A stretch of 34,103 bases of DNA from an uncultured Vibrio sp. Lineage in GTDB: Bacteria > Pseudomonadota > Gammaproteobacteria > Enterobacterales > Vibrionaceae. Each line of letters begins with the position of its first letter. Position 1 is the first letter of the stretch. The translations under genes were made by a program, and so were the position numbers. Location of the stretch: positions 1 to 34,103 of the forward strand of contig NZ_CANLBV010000038.1 of NCBI RefSeq assembly GCF_947488985.1. The letters are read 5' to 3'. Positions 1 to 10,033 of the stretch are shown one piece after another. The notes under the pieces are model-generated. The model was given only the letters and a program-made list of their open reading frames with translations, made no database searches and was not told the DNA's origin.

Positions 1-69
1 GAGGCTGTCCATAGCGTCTTTTTTCACGAAGAAGTAACAGCCTCAATTAGATCATATTTTTACTTAGAT

Positions 70-78
70 TGGTATAAT
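70..78 (+). promoter_or_regulatory. extended -10 promoter of crcB
   Basis: TGGTATAAT is a perfect extended -10 element (TG-N-TATAAT). No good -35 is visible 17 bases upstream, which is typical of extended -10 promoters. Transcription would start near 85, giving a leader of about 75 bases before crcB. I looked for a fluoride riboswitch in this leader and did not see its conserved core. Confidence 0.6.
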
Positions 79-161
79 ATGTGTATTGGCATTCTGAGTT
101 TCTCCTCTCGCTTTTATTTCCCTTAAAGCTAGAATGTAGTGACTATTATTTGGGGGGATTC

Positions 162-545
162 ATGGGTCAGTTATCTATTTTAGGTTTTATTGCCATTGGT
201 GGGGCATTTGGTGCTTGCTCACGTTATTTGATTTCAGAGCTGTGTGCTGTGATGTTAGGGCGTGGCTTCCCTTATGGCACACTCACTGTGAACGTCATTG
301 GTTCTCTGATGATGGGCTTGCTTATCGCAGCGTTTGAAAATGAGATGATCACAACGGAGCCATGGCGACAAATTATTGGTCTTGGCTTTCTAGGGGCATT
401 AACGACTTTTTCTACTTTTTCAATGGATAACGTACTTCTTATGCAGCAGGGTGCTTTCTTTAAGATGGGACTTAACGTATTGCTCAATGTGGTTTTAAGT
501 ATCTCAGCAGCCTGGATTGGCTTCCAACTTTTAATAAAATCTTAA
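162..545 (+). CDS. crcB: fluoride-specific ion channel CrcB (Fluc)
   Basis: 127-residue inner-membrane protein of the CrcB/Fluc family, which forms dual-topology dimers that export fluoride. Visible signatures are the N-terminal GGAFGACSRY (near residues 14-23), GTLTVNVIGS in the second helix, and GFLGALTTFSTFS near residues 80-92, which carries the family's pore-lining Phe/Thr/Ser residues. Four hydrophobic segments fit the family topology, and the length is normal. The reading frame stays open upstream to 81, but the ATG at 162 follows a G-rich stretch (GGGGGGA, 152-158) and gives the standard family N terminus, so the longer form is unlikely. The gene is followed by an intrinsic terminator and is transcribed separately from the thi operon. 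Confidence 0.93.
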   Translation: MGQLSILGFIAIGGAFGACSRYLISELCAVMLGRGFPYGTLTVNVIGSLMMGLLIAAFENEMITTEPWRQIIGLGFLGALTTFSTFSMDNVLLMQQGAFFKMGLNVLLNVVLSISAAWIGFQLLIKS

Positions 546-571
546 AATCTTCTTACGATTTGTTTACAGCT

Positions 572-597
572 CGGCTTGGTTTATCCAAGCCGTTTTT
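572..597 (+). terminator. intrinsic terminator after crcB
   Basis: Perfect 8-bp stem CGGCTTGG / CCAAGCCG with a TTTAT loop followed by TTTTT. The same bases supply the likely -35 of the thi promoter. Confidence 0.85.
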
Positions 598-604
598 ATA
601 TACT
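576..604 (+). promoter_or_regulatory. probable thi operon promoter
   Basis: TTGGTT (576-581), 17-base spacer, TATACT (599-604). Initiation near 611 would place the start at the first bases of the TPP aptamer. The -35 lies in the loop-side half of the crcB terminator. Confidence 0.5.
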
Positions 605-612
605 CGATAGCA

Positions 613-694
613 CTTGTCGGAGTGCCATATGGCTGAGACCGTTAACTCGGGATCCGTTGAACCTGATCAGGCTAATACCTGCGAAGGGAACAAG
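613..694 (+). promoter_or_regulatory. TPP riboswitch (THI element)
   Basis: Contains the diagnostic blocks of the thiamin pyrophosphate aptamer: CTTGTCGGAGTGCC at the 5' side, GGCTGAGA (631-638), and CCTGATCAGGCTAATACC followed by GCGAAGGGAACAAG at the 3' side. P1 closes between CTTG (613-616) and CAAG (691-694). The element controls thiCEFSGH. In this family TPP binding lowers expression. The 140-base stretch to the thiC start is the expression platform. It has no strong hairpin plus U-run, so translational or Rho-dependent control is more likely than intrinsic termination (inference). Confidence 0.95.
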
Positions 695-810
695 AGTAGA
701 TATCTAACTAGAATCCTTCTAGAGATCTATCTCCAGATCACAACTGTATTTCTTACCGTGATCCCTCTTGTAGCATCTAATCCGTCAAGCATTTTTATCC
801 CTATAAATAA

Positions 811-2784
<1,974 letters not shown>

Positions 2785-2785
<1 letters not shown>

Positions 2786-4077
2786 TGACAGTGAAGATTC
2801 TCATCCCATCTCAATACATCGAGTTAACGGGGGAGGTTCAAAACTGTCTATTGGTTGCTAAACGACAAGGTTTAGCAGTTGGTGCAGTTGAGTTGGGTGT
2901 AAGCCCAACTCAATACTTCTCTATCGTTGATGCTCAACAAGCATTATCTATTGGCTTTGCTCATGATGTTGATTCATTGGCGGAGTGTCAGTTAGAGCAA
3001 CTGAACCATGTTGTTGATTACAGTGATTCAGTTGCGTTGACCGATGTTTGTGCTGCTTTGGTTCAAGCTTCGAACACAGTCCATATCGGAGTCTCCGATG
3101 ATTCAGCTGTGTTAGATATCTGGTCACACTTAAATGCTAATCGCGTTATCAAGAGTGACACTACAGCTCATCAAGAATTAGATAATCGTGGTCACTTCGC
3201 TTGGTTACTTACTTTATTGGCGTTGGAATTTCCATTGGAAGACGCGTTGGTTTTAGCTCGCGCTGCATCGAATGTTTCACGTGGAACATGGCCAGCACAC
3301 TATCAAAATTTTCCTATCCCTGTTCTAGAAGATGAACGACTGGATATCAGTGTTGGTTGGGCCAACCAAGGGACATCACTTTCCTTCCCTGAGTTAAGCA
3401 AAAATAGCCTCGGCTTATACCCGGTGGTTGATGATGTCGAGTGGGTAGAGAGGCTGCTCAAGTTCGGAATCAATACGGTTCAACTGCGAATTAAAAATCC
3501 ACAGCAAGCTGATTTAGAACGACAAATAGCACGATCTATCGAACTTGGTAGAGAGCATGATGCACAGGTTTTCATCAATGACTACTGGCAGTTGGCCGTT
3601 AAGCATGGCGCTTTTGGTGTTCATTTAGGGCAAGAGGATATTGAAGAGTCCAATCTATCTCAGCTGAGCCAAGCTGGTATTAAGATCGGTCTATCGACTC
3701 ATGGTTATTACGAGTTGCTGCGCATCGTCCAAATCAACCCAAGCTACATTGCACTAGGCCATATATTTCCGACTACGACAAAAGAGATGCCATCAAAGCC
3801 TCAAGGCTTGGTGCGTTTATCTCTGTACCAACAGCTAATTGATACCATCCCATACACAGAAGAACTTACTGGTTATCCGACGGTTGCTATTGGCGGTATT
3901 GACCAATCGACAGCTGCGCAGGTTTGGGATTGTGGTGTATCGAGCTTAGCGGTTGTACGTGCGATTACATTAGCGGAAGACCCACAAAAAGTGATCGAAT
4001 TCTTCGATAAGCTGATGGCTCCTAGGTCTTTAATGACTAGCAAAGAGGTTATGAGTGAGCCTAGCTATGCTGAGTGA
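2785..4077 (+). CDS. thiE: thiamine-phosphate synthase ThiE with N-terminal extension
   Basis: 430 residues, about twice the usual ThiE length of about 210. The C-terminal half (about residue 208 onward) is a complete TIM-barrel thiamin phosphate synthase that joins HMP-PP to the thiazole phosphate. It shows VQLRIKN, FINDYWQLA, GVHLGQED, ALGHIFPTTTK and VAIGGI. The N-terminal ~205 residues are a separate domain with no motif I can name securely. A stretch near residues 145-175 (LEDALVLARAASNVSRGTWP) recalls the C-terminal part of ThiD-like kinases, so a degenerate HMP-P kinase-like domain is possible. A parS site lies inside this gene (3273-3288). The 3' end overlaps thiF by 23 bases if thiF starts at GTG 4055. 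Confidence 0.93.
3273..3288 (+). other. parS site 1 (ParB binding), inside thiE
   Basis: TGTTTCACGTGGAACA. Its reverse complement, TGTTCCACGTGAAACA, is identical to the canonical 16-bp bacterial parS sequence bound by ParB/Spo0J. It is embedded in the thiE coding sequence, where it encodes the NVSRGT region. It is one of three such sites in 7 kb. Confidence 0.88.
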
Positions 4078-4849
4078 CTTTGAGTTCATTCGTTACCAAC
4101 GACAAATTGCATTACCTGAGGTTGGTGAGCAAGGGCAACGAAACCTGTTAAACAGCCATGTGTTGGTGATTGGTTGTGGTGGTTTAGGTAATGCGGCTGC
4201 TCTCTATCTCGCTGCTTCTGGTGTGGGAAGAATTGTGTTGGTCGATGATGATTGTGTTGATTCGTCCAACCTGCAGAGACAGGTAGCGTTCAAGGAGAGC
4301 CAATTAGGTTCACCTAAGGTCGAAGCACTTAAACAACAACTGAATGAGCTCAATGGTCGAAGCCAAGTAAGAACTATCAATCAACGAATGAGTGAAAGCC
4401 AACTTGAATTAGAAGTCATGTTGGCTGATCTCGTGTTGGATTGTACTGATAACTTCGCGTCACGCCAGCAGGTTAACCGAGCTTGCTTCAAAGCTAATAC
4501 ACCTTTGATATCGGGTTCTGCAATCGGTTGGAAAGGTCAATTTATTGTTTTTGATTATCAGAACCAGAAAGGATGTTACCACTGCCTTTTCCCGTTTGAG
4601 CACCATTCACAAACAACGCGTTGTAGTGATAGCGGTATCATTGGTCCAGTGGTCGGCACTATAGGTAACCTTCAAGCGCTGGCTGCTATTCAGCGTATTA
4701 GCGGTGGCGAGTTTAAAGTCGCAACGCATCAGCTAAAGCTGTTCGATGGCCAGACCATGAACTGGCAAAACCTAATGGTCACTCAAGATAGCGAATGTCC
4801 GGTTTGCAACACAACGGCGATCCAACACCTACAAGAAGAAGCACAATGA
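4055..4849 (+). CDS. thiF: ThiS adenylyltransferase ThiF
   Basis: E1-like enzyme that adenylates the C-terminal Gly-Gly of ThiS so sulfur can be loaded for thiazole synthesis. It has the Rossmann nucleotide motif VIGCGGLGNAA (about residues 37-47), the acidic switch LVDDDCVDSSNLQRQV, an active-site region around DCTDNF, and two zinc-binding pairs (CYHC and CPVC near the C terminus). Length 264 is normal (E. coli is about 250). Two starts compete. GTG 4055 has AGAGG 6 bases upstream and overlaps the end of thiE. ATG 4067 gives MLSDFEF, closer to other ThiF N termini, but has no nearby ribosome site. The 3' end overlaps thiS by four bases. Confidence 0.95.
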   Translation: MSLAMLSDFEFIRYQRQIALPEVGEQGQRNLLNSHVLVIGCGGLGNAAALYLAASGVGRIVLVDDDCVDSSNLQRQVAFKESQLGSPKVEALKQQLNELNGRSQVRTINQRMSESQLELEVMLADLVLDCTDNFASRQQVNRACFKANTPLISGSAIGWKGQFIVFDYQNQKGCYHCLFPFEHHSQTTRCSDSGIIGPVVGTIGNLQALAAIQRISGGEFKVATHQLKLFDGQTMNWQNLMVTQDSECPVCNTTAIQHLQEEAQ

Positions 4850-5055
4850 GCCACATAACTATTTCTATAAACGAGCAACCAGAGCAGGTCGCGCAATCGT
4901 CGTCTCTTTCAGACATCATCCAAGTATTATCGCTACCTGATTTAGGGTGTGTATTTGCTATCAATAATGCGGTTGTACCACGCAGCCAATGGCAAAAAAC
5001 CATCGTCAACGAAGGCGATTCCATCTCTCTTTTCCAAGCTATTGCAGGGGGCTAA
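4846..5055 (+). CDS. thiS: sulfur carrier protein ThiS
   Basis: 69-residue ubiquitin-fold sulfur carrier. It ends in Gly-Gly (AIAGG), the residues that ThiF adenylates and that carry the thiocarboxylate to ThiG. The start is the ATG in the ATGA overlap with the thiF stop, which indicates translational coupling. It lies between thiF and thiG, its partners, as in other enteric and Vibrio thi operons. Confidence 0.95.
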   Translation: MSHITISINEQPEQVAQSSSLSDIIQVLSLPDLGCVFAINNAVVPRSQWQKTIVNEGDSISLFQAIAGG

Positions 5056-5057
5056 CC

Positions 5058-5822
5058 ATGTTAACCATCGCAGATAAAACGTTTCAATCACGTCTGTTCA
5101 CTGGAACCGGCAAGTTCGCAAACAAATATTTGATGGCGAGTGCTATCGAAGCGTCCGGTTCTCAACTGGCAACCATGGCACTGAAGAGAGTTGATATTCG
5201 TTCTGAGCAAGATGATATTTTGCAGCCAATTATTGATGCTGGCGTAAATCTACTTCCGAATACCTCTGGTGCAAAGAACGCTAAGGATGCGATCTTTGCT
5301 GCGCATTTGGCTCGCGAAGCGCTAGGTACAAACTGGCTCAAACTGGAAATTCACCCAGATCCAAAGTACTTGATGCCTGATCCAATTGAGACATTAAAAG
5401 CTGCTGAGCAATTGGTTAAAGATGGCTTTGTTGTGTTGCCTTACTGTCATGCCGACCCTGTATTGTGTAAGCGCTTGGAAGAAGTCGGCTGTGCTGCAGT
5501 TATGCCGCTAGGTGCACCGATTGGCTCGAACAAAGGTATTGCTTCGGCAGACTTCTTAGAGATCATTATCGACCAAGCGAATGTTCCTGTGATTGTTGAT
5601 GCTGGCATCGGCGCACCCTCACACGCCGCTCGTGCGATGGAAATGGGGGCAGATGCTGTATTGGTTAATACTGCGATTGCGGCTTCTCAACAGCCTGTCG
5701 AGATGGCGATTGCCTTTAAATTGGCGGTTGAGGCTGGGCGTATGGCTTATCTTGCTGGCCTTGCTGGACAAGTCTCCCACGCGGTTGCTTCTAGTCCATT
5801 AACCTCATTCCTAGACGAGTAG
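5058..5822 (+). CDS. thiG: thiazole synthase ThiG
   Basis: 254-residue TIM-barrel enzyme that builds the thiamin thiazole from deoxyxylulose phosphate, ThiS-thiocarboxylate and dehydroglycine (the last from ThiH). The Schiff-base lysine is probably Lys95 in NWLKLE. The phosphate-binding loops [13 protein letters not shown] and [25 protein letters not shown] are intact. The ATG at 5058 follows GCAGGGGGC and starts two bases after the thiS stop. The same frame is open further upstream to 4989, but that part overlaps thiS and is not family sequence. Seven bases separate it from thiH. Confidence 0.96.
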   Translation: MLTIADKTFQSRLFTGTGKFANKYLMASAIEASGSQLATMALKRVDIRSEQDDILQPIIDAGVNLLPNTSGAKNAKDAIFAAHLAREALGTNWLKLEIHPDPKYLMPDPIETLKAAEQLVKDGFVVLPYCHADPVLCKRLEEVGCAAVMPLGAPIGSNKGIASADFLEIIIDQANVPVIVDAGIGAPSHAARAMEMGADAVLVNTAIAASQQPVEMAIAFKLAVEAGRMAYLAGLAGQVSHAVASSPLTSFLDE

Positions 5823-5829
5823 TATTGTT

Positions 5830-6942
5830 ATGACGTTTGTTGATCGATTTAAACAGCTCAACTGGGATGACACTGGCATGTCGATTTTCAGTAAAACGGC
5901 AGCGGATGTTGAACGTGCGTTGAGTAAACCCAAGCGTGATTTGGAAGACTTTAAGGCGTTGATCTCCCCAGCGGCTGAACCTTACTTAGAGCAGATGGCC
6001 CAGCAGTCGTTGGCACTCACACGTAAGCGATTTGGTAATACTATGTCGCTTTATATTCCATTGTATCTGTCAAACTTGTGTGCCAATGCATGTACCTATT
6101 GTGGCTTCTCGATGGAAAATCGTATTAAGCGTCGCACCCTGACTTTAGATGAGATTGATGCTGAGTGTACGGCAATCAAGAAGATGAAGTTTGATAGCGT
6201 ATTGCTGGTTACCGGTGAGCATGAGACTAAGGTTGGGATGAAGTACTTCCGTGAGGTGTTGCCGCACATCAAGAAACAATTCAACTACCTTGCTATGGAA
6301 GTTCAGCCTCTCGATCAACAGGATTATGCTGAGCTCAAAACACTGGGCTTGGATGCAGTGATGGTGTACCAAGAAACATATAGCCCAAGTACCTATGCTG
6401 AACATCACTTACGTGGCAATAAAATGGATTTTGAATACCGGCTTGAAACGCCCGATCGATTGGCAAAGGCGGGCATCGATAAGATAGGTATTGGTGCCTT
6501 GATTGGCTTAGAAGAGTGGCGAACCGACTGCTTCTTTGTCGCAGCTCACTTAGACTACCTAGAGCGCACTTATTGGCAAACTCGCTACTCGATCTCATTC
6601 CCACGTCTTCGTCCGTGTGAGGGTGGTCTGCAGCCTAAATCGATTATGAGTGATAAACAGTTGGTTCAACTTATCTGTGCTTATCGCTTATTAAACCCTG
6701 AGGTTGAGTTGTCTCTTTCGACTCGTGAATCTGCAATGTTCCGCGATAATGTGTTGCCATTGGGTATCACTAGCATGTCAGCGGCTTCTAAAACACAACC
6801 GGGCGGTTATGCTTCTGATGAAGAAGAGCTCGAACAGTTTGAGATAAGTGATGAGAGAAGTGCGGGTGATGTTGAGTCGATGATTCGTCAACGCGGCTTC
6901 GACCCGGTATGGCGAGATTGGCATAGCGCTTACTCCGGTTAA
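5830..6942 (+). CDS. thiH: 2-iminoacetate synthase ThiH
   Basis: 370-residue radical SAM tyrosine lyase that cleaves tyrosine to p-cresol and dehydroglycine (2-iminoacetate), the glycine-derived input for ThiG. The cluster-binding motif CxxxCxxC is at Cys84, Cys88 and Cys91 (CANACTYCGFS). Downstream blocks such as LLVTGEHE, GIGALIGLEEWRTD and ISFPRLRPCEGG match ThiH. Use of ThiH rather than a glycine oxidase (ThiO) fits a facultative anaerobe. It is the last gene of the operon. No strong intrinsic terminator oriented for this strand follows at once; the nearest hairpin is at 7000-7025. Confidence 0.97.
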   Translation: MTFVDRFKQLNWDDTGMSIFSKTAADVERALSKPKRDLEDFKALISPAAEPYLEQMAQQSLALTRKRFGNTMSLYIPLYLSNLCANACTYCGFSMENRIKRRTLTLDEIDAECTAIKKMKFDSVLLVTGEHETKVGMKYFREVLPHIKKQFNYLAMEVQPLDQQDYAELKTLGLDAVMVYQETYSPSTYAEHHLRGNKMDFEYRLETPDRLAKAGIDKIGIGALIGLEEWRTDCFFVAAHLDYLERTYWQTRYSISFPRLRPCEGGLQPKSIMSDKQLVQLICAYRLLNPEVELSLSTRESAMFRDNVLPLGITSMSAASKTQPGGYASDEEELEQFEISDERSAGDVESMIRQRGFDPVWRDWHSAYSG

Positions 6943-6958
6943 CTCACATCCTGGCGAA

Positions 6959-6974
6959 TGTTCCACGTGAAACA
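6959..6974 (+). other. parS site 2 (ParB binding), intergenic
   Basis: TGTTCCACGTGAAACA, an exact match to canonical parS. It is the only one of the three sites outside a gene, in the 136-base gap between the converging thiH and the aminopeptidase gene. Confidence 0.92.
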
Positions 6975-6999
6975 TCAGTGATGTGAAATCGACAAACAA

Positions 7000-7025
7000 A
7001 AACGGCTACCTGAGGGTAGCCGTTT
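7000..7025 (-). terminator. terminator between converging thiH and aminopeptidase gene
   Basis: Perfect 11-bp stem AAACGGCTACC / GGTAGCCGTTT with a 4-base loop. On the minus strand the stem is followed by TTTTTGTTTG, a good U-run, so it mainly ends the aminopeptidase transcript. On the plus strand only TTT follows, so it may end the thi operon less efficiently. Confidence 0.85.
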
Positions 7026-7078
7026 GAATATCTAACTGAGCCAACTAGTTTTGGTTCAGTTACCTGCCTGGCAAGGTA

Positions 7079-8869
7079 TTAAGCGTGAGCAAGTGGTGTG
7101 GTTGATTGGCGTAGCCATTCCAACGTATCACCTTCAACTAATGGGCTAACATCGTTCCATACTTTTTGGTGGTAATCGTTCAGCCAAGCAATTTCAGGTC
7201 GCGTCAGTAGATCGACGTTGATGTTGCGCTTATCGATAGGGCAACGTGTTAGCGATTCAAACGTTAATACTGAGAAATCACCTTGAGTTGGCAGCTCAAC
7301 AACCAATTCTAGGTTCTCGATACGAATACCAAACTCATCAGCACGGTAGTAGCCCGGCTCGTTTGATAACACCATGCCCTCAACAAGAGGTACGTCGATA
7401 AGCTTCTTAGAGATGCTTTGTGGACCTTCATGAACACTTAGGAAGTGACCAACACCGTGACCAGTACCATGATCGTAATCGAAGCCTTCTGCCCATAAGT
7501 GCTGACGGGCTAGGATATCAAGTTGGAAACCACGAGTACCTTGTGGGAAACGCGCACGTGCAATGCCGATGTGACCTTTAAGCGCTAATGTGAACTGCTT
7601 GATCATCGCGTCGCTTGGCTGGCCAATCGCGATAGTACGAGTGATGTCGGTTGTACCATCTAAGTACTGACCGCCTGAATCGACTAGGTACAGAGTATTC
7701 AGTTCTAGCTGACCTGGTTCAGGTTGATTCTCATGGTTGTAGTGACACATAGCTGCGTTTCCGCCTGCTGCTGAAATGGTGTCAAAACTTAGGTCCATCA
7801 GCGTTGGATCTTGCTCGCGGAACGATTGTACTTTGTCAGCCAATACCGCTTCGTTGTGTAGGTGACCTTGCGCGACTTCAGCATCAATCCAAGACAAGAA
7901 CTTGGCCATCGCAACACCATCACGAATGTGACACGCTTTCATGCCCGCAATTTCAGTTGCGTTCTTAGCAGCCTTTGGCATTAAGCACGGGTCTGCTGCT
8001 TCAATGATATGAGCGCCTGCGTTTTGTAGAACAAGCGTGTACCAAGCGTTGCTTGTGCCTGAATCAACTGACACATTCTTACCTTCTAAAGATTGAAGAC
8101 GTGCTTCAAGTTCAGATGGGTGAGAAACACGAATACCATTACCAACGTGCGCTTCAAAGCCAGCAGGGATACGAGCTGGGTCTAAGAATAAATCGACACT
8201 TTCATCGGCGTGAATGATGGCATTAGACAATACAACCGGCAGGCGAGACACATCTAAACCACGAACGTTAAGCAGCCAGCAGATGGAATCAAGCTCCGTT
8301 AAGATAGCAGCATCGGCCCCTTTAGCGGTTAATAAGTTTGCAATCTCAGCACGCTTACTTTCACTTGATTGACCAACCGTATCCGTTGCCATTAGGCGGA
8401 TATCAGACACGATAGGCTCAGGACGATCAGACCAAAGCTCATCAATTGGATTCGAAGATACTGTTGCTAGTTCTATTTTGCCTGTCAGTTTTGCTTGTGC
8501 GCCTTTCAGCCAAGCTGCGGTGTGCATGCGTGGGTCAAAGCCAACCTTGCTGCCTGGTGCTAGGGAATTAACGATCCAATCTAACGCTGGCTCTTCAATA
8601 AGGTGGCGATACTCAAATAACTCTGCTGGTACTTGCTTACGAACCTGAACCGTGTAGCGACCATCAACAAAAATAGCAGCCTTCTCTCGAGTGATAACGG
8701 CAGCTCCTGCAGAGCCAGTGAACCCTGTTAACCAGTGAAGTCGCTCGTTATGTGCAGGAACGTATTCACCTAGGTACTCGTCTTCATGTGGAATGATAAT
8801 GGCATCTAACTGGTTGGCTTCAAGCCAATCTCGAACCGCAGCTACGCGTTCAGCAGTGGTATTGTGCAT
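7079..8869 (-). CDS. Xaa-Pro aminopeptidase (M24B, large three-domain form)
   Basis: 596-residue metallopeptidase that releases N-terminal residues preceding proline. It is the long form related to cytosolic aminopeptidase P1 rather than the ~440-residue E. coli PepP. Two creatinase-like N-terminal domains (about 1-300) precede the pita-bread catalytic domain. Metal ligands are Asp397 and Asp408 (VDSGGQYLDGTTDITRT), the His of the HGTGHGVGHFL segment, and Glu in SNEPGYY and GIRIENLEL. A C-terminal ~60-residue tail includes the region RCPIDKRNINVDLL, typical of this subfamily. AAGGA lies about 9 bases before the ATG. No signal peptide is seen, so it should be cytoplasmic. Confidence 0.93.
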   Translation of the reverse strand: MHNTTAERVAAVRDWLEANQLDAIIIPHEDEYLGEYVPAHNERLHWLTGFTGSAGAAVITREKAAIFVDGRYTVQVRKQVPAELFEYRHLIEEPALDWIVNSLAPGSKVGFDPRMHTAAWLKGAQAKLTGKIELATVSSNPIDELWSDRPEPIVSDIRLMATDTVGQSSESKRAEIANLLTAKGADAAILTELDSICWLLNVRGLDVSRLPVVLSNAIIHADESVDLFLDPARIPAGFEAHVGNGIRVSHPSELEARLQSLEGKNVSVDSGTSNAWYTLVLQNAGAHIIEAADPCLMPKAAKNATEIAGMKACHIRDGVAMAKFLSWIDAEVAQGHLHNEAVLADKVQSFREQDPTLMDLSFDTISAAGGNAAMCHYNHENQPEPGQLELNTLYLVDSGGQYLDGTTDITRTIAIGQPSDAMIKQFTLALKGHIGIARARFPQGTRGFQLDILARQHLWAEGFDYDHGTGHGVGHFLSVHEGPQSISKKLIDVPLVEGMVLSNEPGYYRADEFGIRIENLELVVELPTQGDFSVLTFESLTRCPIDKRNINVDLLTRPEIAWLNDYHQKVWNDVSPLVEGDTLEWLRQSTTPLAHA

Positions 8870-8990
8870 CTGTGTTTATCCTTATTATTAGGGTCCTTAT
8901 TGACCTCATGGCTGATAGCTCGATGAGGGGACTTATTCGTTCAATAAGCTATCTCTTTTGTTGGTTTGCTGCAAACTCTGCACACCATTT

Positions 8991-9932
8991 TTATCTGAGA
9001 TGTAGGGTTTTTTCTTTGATGATATCTCGCAGCCAAGTGAGCGCTGGGTCGTTTTCCCTATCACGATGCCAGAACAAGGTGTAAGCCATTGGCGGAAACT
9101 CCATAGGCAATGGAACCACCACCAAATCGAGTTGTTTAGCCACAAGATAAGTGAAGTGGCTTGGCGCAGTAAATACGAAGTCGGTGTAACTACATAGACT
9201 CGCAGCGCTATTGAAATCAGGTACTGAAATCGCGATATCACGCTGATGACCAAGATCGGCAAGTTTGTAGTCGAGCAGCCATCGATCATTACCATCACAC
9301 CTCACTTGAACATGGCGCTGGGCGAGGTAGGTGTCGAGATCCCATTGGCCACTCAGAGCCGGGTGGTTGCGCCTGAGGACGCACATTTGCGCATCGCGGT
9401 AGATCTCCTGCTCACAGATATCGTCTGGCGGTAGCATGGTTAAGCGCGCATCGTTGATGTCGATGTCTTTACCCGTCAGCCCAATGTCTAACTCGCCGAG
9501 CTGTAATTTCTTAAAGGTCTGATCGGTCCATGCGTGGGTATTGATATTAACTTTGGGCGCTTGTCGGAATATCGCCGGTAAGAAGTGGGGAAGAATAAGC
9601 GGGTAAACGCTCTCTACAGCTGCAATGTGAAAGCTGTGATCACTGTTGTTGGGAATGAACGTCTCTGGTTGGGTGAGCACATCAAGTTGGTTGATCAACG
9701 TTTCTAATCGAGGCTTGAGAAAGACTGCCTTTGGTGTTGGTCGCAAGCCATGTGCACTTCTTGTGAAAAGGGGGTCATTAAATTGCTCACGAAGTTTGGC
9801 TAATGACTTACTCACGGCTGACTGGCTCAGGCACAATCGATGTGCAGTGCGAGTAACACTCAGCTCTTCCATTAGCACCTGCAAGCAAACTAATAGATTG
9901 AGGTCGAGGCGCGATAGTTTCTCGATATTCAT
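8991..9932 (-). CDS. LysR-family transcriptional regulator
   Basis: 313 residues. The N-terminal winged helix-turn-helix spans about residues 9-66 (LDLNLLVCLQVLMEE, then SVTRTAHRLCLSQSAVSKSL, then LREQFNDPLFTR). A periplasmic-binding-protein-like effector domain of about 220 residues follows. The LDLNLL opening and PLFTRSAHGLRPTPKA resemble the LeuO/NodD branch. The effector is unknown. It is transcribed divergently from the adjacent MFS exporter with about 100 bases between the starts, the usual arrangement for a LysR regulator and its target, so control of that exporter is likely (inference). It lies 121 bases upstream of the aminopeptidase gene on the same strand. Confidence 0.9.
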   Translation of the reverse strand: MNIEKLSRLDLNLLVCLQVLMEELSVTRTAHRLCLSQSAVSKSLAKLREQFNDPLFTRSAHGLRPTPKAVFLKPRLETLINQLDVLTQPETFIPNNSDHSFHIAAVESVYPLILPHFLPAIFRQAPKVNINTHAWTDQTFKKLQLGELDIGLTGKDIDINDARLTMLPPDDICEQEIYRDAQMCVLRRNHPALSGQWDLDTYLAQRHVQVRCDGNDRWLLDYKLADLGHQRDIAISVPDFNSAASLCSYTDFVFTAPSHFTYLVAKQLDLVVVPLPMEFPPMAYTLFWHRDRENDPALTWLRDIIKEKTLHLR

Positions 9933-10033
9933 GTGAGTTTCCTATTTGGAATAATGCTAATGATTATATGCCATTTCTGTTCATATCTTTAGTTAGTTAC
10001 TATGCCCCCCAATTAATACATCCGGAGAATCTT

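Noticed and set aside
1..44. GAGGCTGT / ACAGCCTC inverted repeat at the left edge
   Set aside because: Arms are 28 bases apart with no U-run after them; the upstream context is missing, so no call is made.
79..161. Fluoride riboswitch before crcB
   Set aside because: The conserved fluoride aptamer blocks are not present in the short leader.
8872..9084. Plus-strand frame between the aminopeptidase and LysR genes
   Set aside because: It overlaps the LysR 3' end antisense and lacks a ribosome site.
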